Shown here in pieces: positions 50,602-58,891 of a DNA stretch of 64,000 bases. The notes beneath the pieces were generated by a model. That model did no database searches, was not told the origin of the DNA, and saw nothing but the letters and a program-made list of their open reading frames with translations. Positions within the stretch are counted from its first letter, which is position 1. Every line of letters starts with the position of its first letter. Origin of the DNA: Archangium lipolyticum (GTDB lineage Bacteria > Myxococcota > Myxococcia > Myxococcales > Myxococcaceae); the NCBI RefSeq assembly GCF_024623785.1, contig NZ_JANKBZ010000022.1:1-64000 (forward strand), read 5' to 3'. The translations under genes and the position numbers were made by a program.

Positions 50602-51866
50602 CGAAGACGAAGCTTCAGGTCGATCCGAGCCATCTGGTCCCGGCGGCCCTCACTCCGCCCATCTCCAAGTCGGACGCGCAGCGGGCGATGGTGCTGGCGC
50701 ACCTCACCGGTGCCTGGCCCCTGCCCGTCCTCCAGGAGGAGCCCGAACAGTTCCTGCCCGCGGACGTGCGCGTGATTCGCCGGGGCATCGAGACCCTGCG
50801 CCTGCCTCCGGGCCCCGTGCGCGACATCAACTGCGCGGATGGCGGAGCCCCCTTCCGCATCCTCGTCACCCAGGCCGCGGTGACCCCTGGAGCGCACGTG
50901 CGCCTGACGGGCACGCCCCGGCTCGGCGAGCGCCCCCATGGCGCCCTCTTCGACTCCCTGCGCGAGGCGCTCGGCCCCTCCGGGCTGGTGCTCACGGAGG
51001 GCAACCCCTGGCCGGTGGAGATCCGTGCCCCCACCACCACGGGAGAGCCGGTGTTCCGCGTGCCGGGCGCGCAGAGCAGCCAGTACGCCTCCAGCCTCCT
51101 GCTGGGGTGCGCGGCCCTCTACCTGCGCGAGCGCCGCCCGTGGCGGGTGGAGATCATCGGCCCGCTGACGAGCGCGGGCTACCTGGAGCTCACCGTCTCC
51201 TGGCTGCGCCGCTTCGGCTTCACCGTCCAGGAGTCCGAGGGCCGGCTGGAAGTGACGGACTACCGGGCACCCGAGCGCACCCCGGCCATGCCGGGCGACT
51301 GGTCGTCCCTGGGCTACCTGCTGCTCATCGCCTGGCACACCGGGGGCAGCGTGGAGCGCGCCGACCTCTCCAGCGCCCACCCGGACCAGGCGCTGGTGCG
51401 GCTGGTGGAGCGCGCGGGCCTCACCACGGTGGCCGGCCCCGACAACACCCTGCGCATGACGGGCAAGGCCAGGGACGGGCTGGTGGCCTCGGGCAAGGAG
51501 TGCCCGGACCTGCTGCCCACCCTGGCAGCGCTCGCATGTGTGCTGCCCCGCCCCTCCACACTCACGGATGTGGGCGTTTTGCGCCTCAAGGAAAGCGACC
51601 GGTTGGAGGGAATCCGCACGCTGGTGGACGCTTTCGGCGGCACCACGCAGCTGGAGGGGGAGACGTTGACAATCCACCCTCCTACCTCCCATCCGTCGCA
51701 CTTCTCCATGGACAGCAAGGAAGATCACCGCCTGGCCATGGTGGCGGCTACTCTTTCCGTGGTGTCCGGTGTGCCTCTGACCCTCACCGGGCCGGAATGC
51801 GTGGAGAAGAGCTTCCCGGGCTTCTGGCGGCAGTTGGAGCGCGCAGGAGTCCGCCTCACGTCTTGA
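50598..51866 (+). CDS. aroA: 5-Enolpyruvylshikimate-3-phosphate synthase, divergent
   Basis: This 422-residue EPSP synthase fold has PPISKSDAQRAM at the start, SSQYASSLLLG, CPDLLPTLAALA (catalytic Asp), LRLKESDRLEG and DHRLAMVAA. The PEP-binding loop, LGNAGTAMRP in the E. coli enzyme, reads CADGGAPFRIL here, so the Thr and Pro are replaced. With the rest of the active site kept it is probably functional. It closes the aro operon; a likely terminator follows at 51878. Confidence 0.92.
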   Translation: MTKTKLQVDPSHLVPAALTPPISKSDAQRAMVLAHLTGAWPLPVLQEEPEQFLPADVRVIRRGIETLRLPPGPVRDINCADGGAPFRILVTQAAVTPGAHVRLTGTPRLGERPHGALFDSLREALGPSGLVLTEGNPWPVEIRAPTTTGEPVFRVPGAQSSQYASSLLLGCAALYLRERRPWRVEIIGPLTSAGYLELTVSWLRRFGFTVQESEGRLEVTDYRAPERTPAMPGDWSSLGYLLLIAWHTGGSVERADLSSAHPDQALVRLVERAGLTTVAGPDNTLRMTGKARDGLVASGKECPDLLPTLAALACVLPRPSTLTDVGVLRLKESDRLEGIRTLVDAFGGTTQLEGETLTIHPPTSHPSHFSMDSKEDHRLAMVAATLSVVSGVPLTLTGPECVEKSFPGFWRQLERAGVRLTS

Positions 51867-51877
51867 AACGGGCGTTG

Positions 51878-51918
51878 CCCAGGGGGAAACGCGGCCTCCC
51901 CGGGTGCGGTTCTTTTTT
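51878..51918 (+). terminator. Probable terminator of the aro operon
   Basis: An imperfect hairpin CCCAGGGGG / CTCCCCGGG is followed by TGCGG and a T-rich tract TTCTTTTTTG. It separates the aro operon from gltA. Confidence 0.6.
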
Positions 51919-51955
51919 GTTGAAAGCGCTCTGCCGCCTGTGAAAAGTCCCGCCC

Positions 51956-53251
51956 ATGCCAAAGGACACGCTGACGATCACGGACAACCGGACCGGGAAG
52001 ACGTACGAGGTCCCGATCGAGAATGGCTGCATTCGGACGAACAACCTCCGGCAGATCAAGGTCTCAGAGGACGACTTTGGTCTGATGGGTTACGACCCGG
52101 CGTTCCTGAACACGGCCAACTGCAAGAGCGCCATCACCTTCATCGATGGCGACAAGGGCATCCTTGAGTACCGGGGATATCCCATCGAGCAGCTCGCCGA
52201 GCGCTCCTCGTACCTCGAGGTGGCGTACCTGCTGCTCAATGGTGAGCTGCCCACGCAGAAGCAGCAGGAGGAGTTCAGCTACCTCGTGACGCACCACACG
52301 TACGTGCACGAGAACATCAAGTCCTTCATGGACGGGTTCCGCTACGACGCGCACCCGATGTCCATGCTGGCCTCGACGGTGGCGGCGCTCTCGGGCTTCT
52401 ACCCGGACGCGCGCAACATCAAGGACGAGCGCAGCCGCAGCATCCAGATCACCCGGCTCATCGCGAAGATGCCGACGATCGCGGCCTTCTCGTACCGCCA
52501 CAGCATGGGCCTGCCGTACGTCTACCCGGACAACGACCTGTCCTACGTGGGCAACTTCCTGGCGATGATCCGGAAGATCGGCACGGCGTCGTACAAGGTG
52601 CACCCGACGCTGGAGAAGGCGCTGGACGTGCTGTTCATCCTGCACGCGGACCACGAGCAGAACTGCTCGACGACGTCGGTGCGCACGGTGGGTTCGTCCG
52701 AGGTGGATCCGTACTCGGCGGTGGCGGCGGGCATCGCGGCCCTCTACGGCCCGCTGCACGGCGGCGCCAACGAGGCGGTGCTGCGGATGCTGCGCGAGAT
52801 CGGCCACATCTCGAAGGTGCCCGACTTCATCAAGGCGGTGAAGACCGGCGAGGGTGAGAAGAAGCTGATGGGCTTCGGTCACCGCGTCTACAAGTCGTAC
52901 GACCCGCGCGCGAAGGTGATCAAGCGGGTGGCGGACGAGGTCTTCGACGTGACGGGCAAGAACCCGCTGCTGGAGATCGCGGTGGAGCTCGAGCGGATTG
53001 CCCTGCAGGACGACTACTTCGTGAAGCGCAAGCTGTACCCGAACGTGGACTTCTACTCGGGGCTCATCTACGAGGCGATGGGCTTCCCGGTGGAGATGTT
53101 CCCGGTGCTCTTCGCGATTCCGCGTACGGTGGGTTGGTGCGCGCAGTGGCAGGAGATGGTGAAGGATCCGGAGCAGAAGATCGCGCGTCCGCGTCAGGTG
53201 TACACGGGCTCGAAGCGTCGCGACTACGTGCCGATGACGGATCGCAAGTAG
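51956..53251 (+). CDS. gltA: Citrate synthase
   Basis: This 431-residue type II enzyme has LEYRGYPIEQLAE, the catalytic His in GPLHGGANEAV and MGFGHRVYKSYDPRAK, and LHADHEQNCSTTSVR. It condenses acetyl-CoA and oxaloacetate at the start of the TCA cycle, whose other genes are at 24519-32041. It has its own upstream region rather than an overlap with aroA. The ribosome binding site is weak (AAAAGT). Confidence 0.97.
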   Translation: MPKDTLTITDNRTGKTYEVPIENGCIRTNNLRQIKVSEDDFGLMGYDPAFLNTANCKSAITFIDGDKGILEYRGYPIEQLAERSSYLEVAYLLLNGELPTQKQQEEFSYLVTHHTYVHENIKSFMDGFRYDAHPMSMLASTVAALSGFYPDARNIKDERSRSIQITRLIAKMPTIAAFSYRHSMGLPYVYPDNDLSYVGNFLAMIRKIGTASYKVHPTLEKALDVLFILHADHEQNCSTTSVRTVGSSEVDPYSAVAAGIAALYGPLHGGANEAVLRMLREIGHISKVPDFIKAVKTGEGEKKLMGFGHRVYKSYDPRAKVIKRVADEVFDVTGKNPLLEIAVELERIALQDDYFVKRKLYPNVDFYSGLIYEAMGFPVEMFPVLFAIPRTVGWCAQWQEMVKDPEQKIARPRQVYTGSKRRDYVPMTDRK

Positions 53252-53285
53252 AACCAGTGGTGGTGAGGGTGCCAGGGGTTCCGGG

Positions 53286-53331
53286 CACCCTCTCCCTCTG
53301 GGAGAGGGCTGGGGTGAGGGTCTACGGACCT
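53286..53331. repeat. REP-like repeat, copy D
   Basis: CACCCTCTCCCTCTGGGAGA continues into GGGCTGGGGTGAGGGTC. It lies between the convergent gltA and acyl-CoA ligase genes and could end either transcript. Confidence 0.8.
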
Positions 53332-53368
53332 GGAACCCGCGGCCCTCTCGCCGTTTCTACCCCCTCCC

Positions 53369-55189
53369 CTACCCCGCCTGGACCACCCCCGGGGACTCCG
53401 CGTCTGCATACAAGGACTCGATGAGGTCCTTGTAACGGGCCTCGATGACCTGGCGGCGCATCTTCATGCTGGGGGTGAGCTCACCGCCGTCGATGGAGAA
53501 GTCCTGGGCGAGCACGGCGAAGCGCTTGATGCCCTCGAAGCGGGCCAGGCGGGGGTTCACCTCGTGCTCGATGGAGGCCTGGAGGTGCTGGCGCAGGCGG
53601 GGATCCACGGCGAGTGCGGACAGCTCCTCGGGCCAGCCCTGCTGTCGGGCGAGCGCCCGGGAGCGCTCGGGATCCAGGGTGAGGAGGGCCACGAGGAACT
53701 TGCGGCGCTCGCCGATGACGAGCGCGTGGCCGACGGGAGGCACGGCCTTTAGGAGCATCTCGATGTGAGCGGGTGCGGTCTTCTTGCCGCCGGAGGTGAC
53801 GAGGATCTCCTTCTTGCGGCCGGTGATGTGGAGGAACCCCTCGGGGTCGAGCTGGCCGACGTCGCCCGAGTGCAACCACCCCTCACGAAGCAGCTCGGCG
53901 GTGGCATCCGGGTCCTTGAAATACCCCATGCAGACGCCGCCGCTGCGCACGAGGATCTCCCCGTCACCGGCGATGCGGACCTCGACGCCCAGGATGGGCC
54001 GGCCGAGGGAGCCCAGGCGGGTGGCCTCGAGGGTGTTGAGAGTGGTGGGGCCACACACCTCGGACTGGCCGTAGACCTCGCGCAGGACGAGGTCGAGCGA
54101 GGCGAAGAACTCGAGCACGTCCCGGCCGATGGGGGCGGCGCCGCTGACGACGAAGCGGGCGCGATCCAACCCGACCCTCCCCAGCAGGGACTGGAAGACG
54201 GAGCGCCGGGCGAGCTGATACTGGCCCTCCAGGAACAGGGGAACGCGCTCGTGACGGATGGCGAGGGCATTGCGTTCGGCGGCCACCTGGCGGGCCCAGG
54301 AGACCACCTTCTGGCGGGAGGCGGGCTGCTCGCGGAGGGCCTCCTCGATGCGGCCCTTGAACTTCTCCCACACGCGCGGCACGCCGAAGAAGAGCGTGGG
54401 CCGGGCCTCTCGCAGGTCCTCCGGCACCGACTCCATGGAGCGCGCGAAGAACACCTCGGCACCGATGAGCAGCGGCCCGTGGAGGCTGAGCATCTGCTCG
54501 GCGATGTGCGCCAGGGGCAGGTACGACAACAGCGCCTCCCCTTCCTCGCGCATGCCGGTGGCGCGCATCAGATGATGGGCCGTCCACACGAGGTTGCGGT
54601 GGCTGAGCATGACCCCCTTGGGGTTGCCGGTGGTGCCGGAGGTGTAGATGAGGGTGGCGAGCCCCTCGGGTTGGAGGGTGTTGACGGCCCCCCAGTAGGG
54701 CGCCTCGTCGGCACCGGTACCGAGCGCCTGCACGTCCGAATAGCGCAGCACGCCCTCGGGGAGGGCCGGATTGGACTCCAGGACGATGATGTGACGCAGC
54801 CGGGGCACGCGCTCGCGCACGGCGAGGGCGGTGGCCAGGTGCTTCTCGTTCTCCACCACGAGGAACTCCGCCTCGCAGTGGTCGACGATGTACTGGACCT
54901 GCTCCACGCTGCTGGTGGTGTAGACCCCCACCGGCATGCCTCCCAGGGCCATGGCCGCCAGGTCCGCCACGAGCCACTCCTCGCGGTTGAAGGAGAGGAT
55001 GGGCAAGGCGCTTCCACTCCGGAACCCCAGGGAGAGCAACCCCAGGGCAAAGCGCTTCACCCGGAGGGCATACTCGTGCCACGAGGTGGGGATGTACGTC
55101 CGGCCCCTGCGCGTCCACAGGGCCGGACGGTACTGTCGCCGGGTGGCTTGATCATGCAGCGCATGCACCAGGGTCCTGGGAGTGTCCAT
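53369..55189 (-). CDS. Long-chain acyl-CoA ligase (AMP-forming)
   Basis: This 606-residue AMP-binding enzyme has the P-loop LIYTSGTTGNPKGVMLSH, SYLPLAHIAEQ, REVYGQSEVCGP, LHSGDVGQLDPEGFLHI and the FACS-type GRKKEILVTSGGKKTAP. The bubblegum/long-chain FadD-like layout activates fatty acids for degradation, lipid synthesis or signals. No other fatty-acid genes adjoin it. Confidence 0.93.
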   Translation of the reverse strand: MDTPRTLVHALHDQATRRQYRPALWTRRGRTYIPTSWHEYALRVKRFALGLLSLGFRSGSALPILSFNREEWLVADLAAMALGGMPVGVYTTSSVEQVQYIVDHCEAEFLVVENEKHLATALAVRERVPRLRHIIVLESNPALPEGVLRYSDVQALGTGADEAPYWGAVNTLQPEGLATLIYTSGTTGNPKGVMLSHRNLVWTAHHLMRATGMREEGEALLSYLPLAHIAEQMLSLHGPLLIGAEVFFARSMESVPEDLREARPTLFFGVPRVWEKFKGRIEEALREQPASRQKVVSWARQVAAERNALAIRHERVPLFLEGQYQLARRSVFQSLLGRVGLDRARFVVSGAAPIGRDVLEFFASLDLVLREVYGQSEVCGPTTLNTLEATRLGSLGRPILGVEVRIAGDGEILVRSGGVCMGYFKDPDATAELLREGWLHSGDVGQLDPEGFLHITGRKKEILVTSGGKKTAPAHIEMLLKAVPPVGHALVIGERRKFLVALLTLDPERSRALARQQGWPEELSALAVDPRLRQHLQASIEHEVNPRLARFEGIKRFAVLAQDFSIDGGELTPSMKMRRQVIEARYKDLIESLYADAESPGVVQAG

Positions 55190-55275
55190 GGGAAGCGCAA
55201 GCTACTGAAACCGGGTTCCCCCCCGCCACGGGCGTTGACAGCCAACGGGAGCCCTATGTATTCCGCGCGACGCAC

Positions 55276-55626
55276 ATGACGATCGATCTCACTTGCCAGA
55301 AGTGTGAGGGCACCTTCGAGCTGGACGCTCAGGATCTCATTGACGGGACGGAGAAACTCGTCTGCCCGCATTGCGGTCAAAAAGCGCCCACCAACGTCCA
55401 GGAGGACTTCGTCTCGGCCCTCACCGAGATGCGGACCCAGGTGGCCGTGCTCGGCAAGAAGTTCGCCGTCTCGCTGGCGCTGGAGACCGAGGATCTGGAG
55501 GACGAGCTCGACGAGGACGACGAGTCCGACGAGGACGAGGAGTCCGACGACGAGGAGCTCGACTTCGACGAGGACGAGGACGTCGAGGACGAAGAGGACT
55601 ACGACGAGGACGAGGACGAGCGCTGA
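55276..55626 (+). CDS. Zinc-ribbon protein with acidic tail
   Basis: This 116-residue protein has two CxxC pairs (CQKC at residue 7, CPHC at residue 30), a zinc-ribbon layout. A short helix (FVSALTEMRTQVAVLGKKF) leads to a tail of almost only Asp and Glu (about residues 72-116). Acidic tails often mimic DNA or bind basic proteins. The function is unknown; myxobacterial zinc-ribbon starts of this type are common in regulators. Confidence 0.75.
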   Translation: MTIDLTCQKCEGTFELDAQDLIDGTEKLVCPHCGQKAPTNVQEDFVSALTEMRTQVAVLGKKFAVSLALETEDLEDELDEDDESDEDEESDDEELDFDEDEDVEDEEDYDEDEDER

Positions 55627-55746
55627 AGCTCGCTTGTCTACCCCCGCGAGCGGACGAAAACGGGGAGCGGCTGGTGTGAGGCTGGGGAGCAGGCGGGCAC
55701 GGCGCGGAGCCCTCCCGGCCCCAGCGCACATGTACACGTTTGCAGG

Positions 55747-56481
55747 GTGAAAACGCCCATCGCTGCCACGTTCCTCCTTGGTCCGCTTTCAGCCGCGCTG
55801 CTTGCCCTGGGAGGCGTCTTCCTCCCGGCCTCCGGTGCACACTCCTCGCCCAAGGCCGCGGCCGTGGATGACGAGACGGCGTGCGTGCCGAAGAAGGGTG
55901 GAAACCCCGCCGCCTGCAAGGAGCTGGTCGAGCTCCAGGTGCGCGACGTGATCCCCCTGGTCGAGGCGCAGACACACGCCGTGGTGCTCACCACCTCGGA
56001 CGGGGAGATGGTGCTCCCCATCTTCGTGGACGAGTCGGCGGCCGTGGCCATCGCCTTCCGGCTCGCGCACCTGAGGCCGCCCCAACCGCTCGCTCAGGAT
56101 CTGCTGGGCTCGGTGGTGACGGAGCTGGGCGGCAAGGTCGTCGAGGTGCGCATCGACGATCTGCACGACGACATCTACACGGGCCGCGTCTTCCTCACGC
56201 AGGGCAAGCGCAAGATGGCCCTGGATGCGCGGCCCTCGGACTCCATCGCCATGGCGCTGGATGGCCAGGCGCGCATCATGGTGACGCGCAAGGTGCTGGA
56301 CGAGGCCGGCATCACCCGCGACGAGATCGACTCGCTGCGCGAGGGCGGTCCGGGCGTGGGCGGCAGCGGCCCCGGCGACGAGCAGGTGGTACCCATGCCC
56401 GGGGATCCGCACCACGGCATGCCGCCTCCGGGCCTCGCCCCGAAGCTGGTGCCCGAGAAGACGGACGAGATCAGCCTGTGA
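55747..56481 (+). CDS. Exported bifunctional-nuclease-domain (DUF151) protein
   Basis: This 244-residue protein begins at GTG with a signal peptide (LLGPLSAALLALGGVFLPASGA). The BFN/DUF151 domain is recognisable by MVLPIFVDESAAVAIAFRL, DLLGSVVTELGGKV, DDIYTGRVFL and LDARPSDSIAMAL. The C-terminus is Gly/Pro/His-rich. Most BFN proteins are cytoplasmic; the signal peptide is unusual. The enzymatic activity assigned to the domain has not been shown for most members. Confidence 0.87.
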   Translation: MKTPIAATFLLGPLSAALLALGGVFLPASGAHSSPKAAAVDDETACVPKKGGNPAACKELVELQVRDVIPLVEAQTHAVVLTTSDGEMVLPIFVDESAAVAIAFRLAHLRPPQPLAQDLLGSVVTELGGKVVEVRIDDLHDDIYTGRVFLTQGKRKMALDARPSDSIAMALDGQARIMVTRKVLDEAGITRDEIDSLREGGPGVGGSGPGDEQVVPMPGDPHHGMPPPGLAPKLVPEKTDEISL

Positions 56482-56536
56482 TGTAACCTGGGCCGTCACC
56501 TGGATTGACGGTCCCGAGCCCCACGGCTAAGGTGGT

Positions 56537-58891
56537 GTGCTCGTGATGACCTCTGAGAGCGGGCCCGCGCGGATCTCAGCCGATCTCTTCTGGCAGCTCG
56601 TCTCCGGAGTCATGGGGATCGACGCCTCGGGGCTGGGGCCCATCGTCCAGCCCGGCTCCGGCACCCCGATGCAGATCACCGCCGGGGCGGGAACGGGCAA
56701 GACGACGGCGCTCACGTTGAAATGCCTCCATGCGGTGTACGTGGAGGCGGTTCCGCCCGAGACCATCGTCGCGACGACCTTCACCAAGAAAGCCGCGAGG
56801 GAGCTGCAATCGCGCATCCTCTCGCGCGGGCAGCAGCTGGTGAGGGCCCTGCGAGATCAGTTCCCGGAGAAGGCCTATGAGCGGCTGCGCCTGATCGACC
56901 TCAACCTCGTGCGCACGGGGACGCTGGACAGCCTGGTGCAGGGGGTGCTCAACGAGCACAAGGCGCCGAGGGATCCTCCGCCGATCCCCATCGAGCCCTT
57001 CGTCGCCCGGGGTCTGTTGCTCAAGGAGGGCCTCTTCGCCCGCGGGCGGCACAACGACGACCTGCTCACCGACTACCTGAGACGTCTACGAGGGCGGCGC
57101 TGGCCCGTGGGGCTGAGCACCGCGGAGAAGGCCCGGCTCCTCTACGAGCTCCGCTTCTTCTGCCTCACCTCGGGGGTGGACACGCGCAGGTACCTGGCGC
57201 AGCCCGATCCGCACCCCGGGGCCAGGGTCGCCTTCGAGGCCCTCCAGGACTTCGAGCGCGCGATGGAGTCGCTGCGCATCGCGGACTACACGCGGCTGTC
57301 CTCCCTCTTCCTCGAGCGCCTGGAGAACGGCTCCCTGAAGGAGTTCGCGAGGACGCTGCGGCTCATCCTGGTGGACGAATACCAGGACACGGATCACCTG
57401 CAGGAGCGCATCTATTTCGGGCTCGCCGCGCATGCGCGCCGCAACGGAGGAGCGCTCGTGGTGGTGGGAGACGACGATCAGGCGCTCTACCGCTTCCGGG
57501 GCGCGACCGTCGGTCTCTTCCGCGACTTCGTCGAGCGCTACGAGCGCCACATCGGCCAGCGTCCCCAGCGGCATCCCCTGGTGGTGAACCGGCGCAGCAC
57601 GCGGGAGATCATCCGGTACTGCCAGGAGTTCGTGACCAACGATCCCGGCTACATGGAGGGCCGCACGCCCAAACCGCCGCTGGTGGCGCCACCGGGCAGG
57701 GAGGACAGCGGCGTTCCCGTCTACCTGCTGGTGAAGGATGGGAAGACGGCGGAGCCTCTCGCGCGGGAGGTGGCGCGGGTCATCTGCTCCGTCCTGTCGC
57801 GCGAGGGGTGGCGTCCGACGCCCGGCTCGGAGGAGATCTCCATCGATCACGAGCGCGGCTCGGCCAGCGACATCGCCATCATCGCCGCCAGCGCGCAGGA
57901 GCGAGGCAACGACAACGAGCCCACCTTCATCGGGTACCTGCGCAACGAACTCGAGCGGCTGGGGGGCCCTCCGCTCTTCAACCCGCGTGGCCGGGACTTC
58001 GCGGACGTGACCGGGCTGCGCGTGCTCCTGGGTCTGCTCCTGGAGGCCTTCGATCCCACGGAGGCGCTCTGCGCGAACGAGCGGCTCCCTCGCGACATCC
58101 GCGAGACCTTCGAGCAATGGCGCCGGGACGCTCGGGCCTTCACGCCGTCACCGCCCGCCCATGTGCAGCCGGGGATGGACCTGCACCAGTACATCGATTC
58201 GCTGCGCAACGCGCGCTCGACCCGCGCCGAGGGCCCGAGGACGCTGCTCGTGTCCGAGGTCATCTACCGGCTCGTCACCTGGCTCCCCTACTTCCAGGAT
58301 GACCTGGAGGGGCTCGCGTACCTGGAGGTCATCCAGCGCTGCCTGTCACAGGGGGAGTCCCTGGGCAGATGGGGCTCGAAGATCGCCTACGACGCGAACG
58401 GGCCCGTCCCGGCCAGCGTCCGCGAGTTCCTCTGGAACTGCCTGGTGCCCCTGGCCGCCGGAGACCTCGAGCTGGACGAGGAGCTGCTGGAGACCCTGCC
58501 GCCCAACCGGCTCCCGGTCCTGACGATCCACCAGGCCAAGGGGTTGGAGTACCCCATGGTCATCGTCGACATCGGCTCTTGGATCAAGGACGGCCATGCC
58601 CACCCGGCGCTGCGCTACCCGGATCGCGATCCCGACAAGCCCAACCTGCTCACGCGGGAGTTCGGACCGTTCGCGCGGTACGTGGATGAGTGGCGCACCG
58701 AGCGCGATGCGCGCTTCGACGACCTGGTGCGCAAGTACTTCGTCGCGGCGAGCCGGGCCCGGCAGACGCTCCTGCTGGTGGCCCACCGGGGAGGGATCGC
58801 CAAGGGCACCGCGAACGTCGCGGCCTGGACGCGGCGCGACGAGGACCAGAGCCTGGGACCCCGCACCTCCTACACGGTGACGCTGCAATGA
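56537..58891 (+). CDS. UvrD/Rep-like SF1A DNA helicase
   Basis: This 784-residue helicase has Walker A TAGAGTGKTT near residue 50, motif Ia (TTFTKKAARELQSRI), motif II LVDEYQDTD near 280, motif III GDDDQALYRFRGAT, motif IV-like VNRRSTREI, motif V TIHQAKGLEYPMV and motif VI VAASRARQTLLL. No nuclease domain is fused. The nuclease gene that follows overlaps the stop by ATGA, so the two proteins probably act as one complex. The start is GTG 56537 or ATG 56546. It could serve in end processing, repair or defence. Confidence 0.93.
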   Translation: MLVMTSESGPARISADLFWQLVSGVMGIDASGLGPIVQPGSGTPMQITAGAGTGKTTALTLKCLHAVYVEAVPPETIVATTFTKKAARELQSRILSRGQQLVRALRDQFPEKAYERLRLIDLNLVRTGTLDSLVQGVLNEHKAPRDPPPIPIEPFVARGLLLKEGLFARGRHNDDLLTDYLRRLRGRRWPVGLSTAEKARLLYELRFFCLTSGVDTRRYLAQPDPHPGARVAFEALQDFERAMESLRIADYTRLSSLFLERLENGSLKEFARTLRLILVDEYQDTDHLQERIYFGLAAHARRNGGALVVVGDDDQALYRFRGATVGLFRDFVERYERHIGQRPQRHPLVVNRRSTREIIRYCQEFVTNDPGYMEGRTPKPPLVAPPGREDSGVPVYLLVKDGKTAEPLAREVARVICSVLSREGWRPTPGSEEISIDHERGSASDIAIIAASAQERGNDNEPTFIGYLRNELERLGGPPLFNPRGRDFADVTGLRVLLGLLLEAFDPTEALCANERLPRDIRETFEQWRRDARAFTPSPPAHVQPGMDLHQYIDSLRNARSTRAEGPRTLLVSEVIYRLVTWLPYFQDDLEGLAYLEVIQRCLSQGESLGRWGSKIAYDANGPVPASVREFLWNCLVPLAAGDLELDEELLETLPPNRLPVLTIHQAKGLEYPMVIVDIGSWIKDGHAHPALRYPDRDPDKPNLLTREFGPFARYVDEWRTERDARFDDLVRKYFVAASRARQTLLLVAHRGGIAKGTANVAAWTRRDEDQSLGPRTSYTVTLQ

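Noticed and set aside
55500-55620. Simple sequence repeat or assembly artefact in the GAC/GAG-rich stretch
   Set aside because: The order of codons is irregular and the frame is kept to a normal stop, so it is better read as an acidic protein tail.
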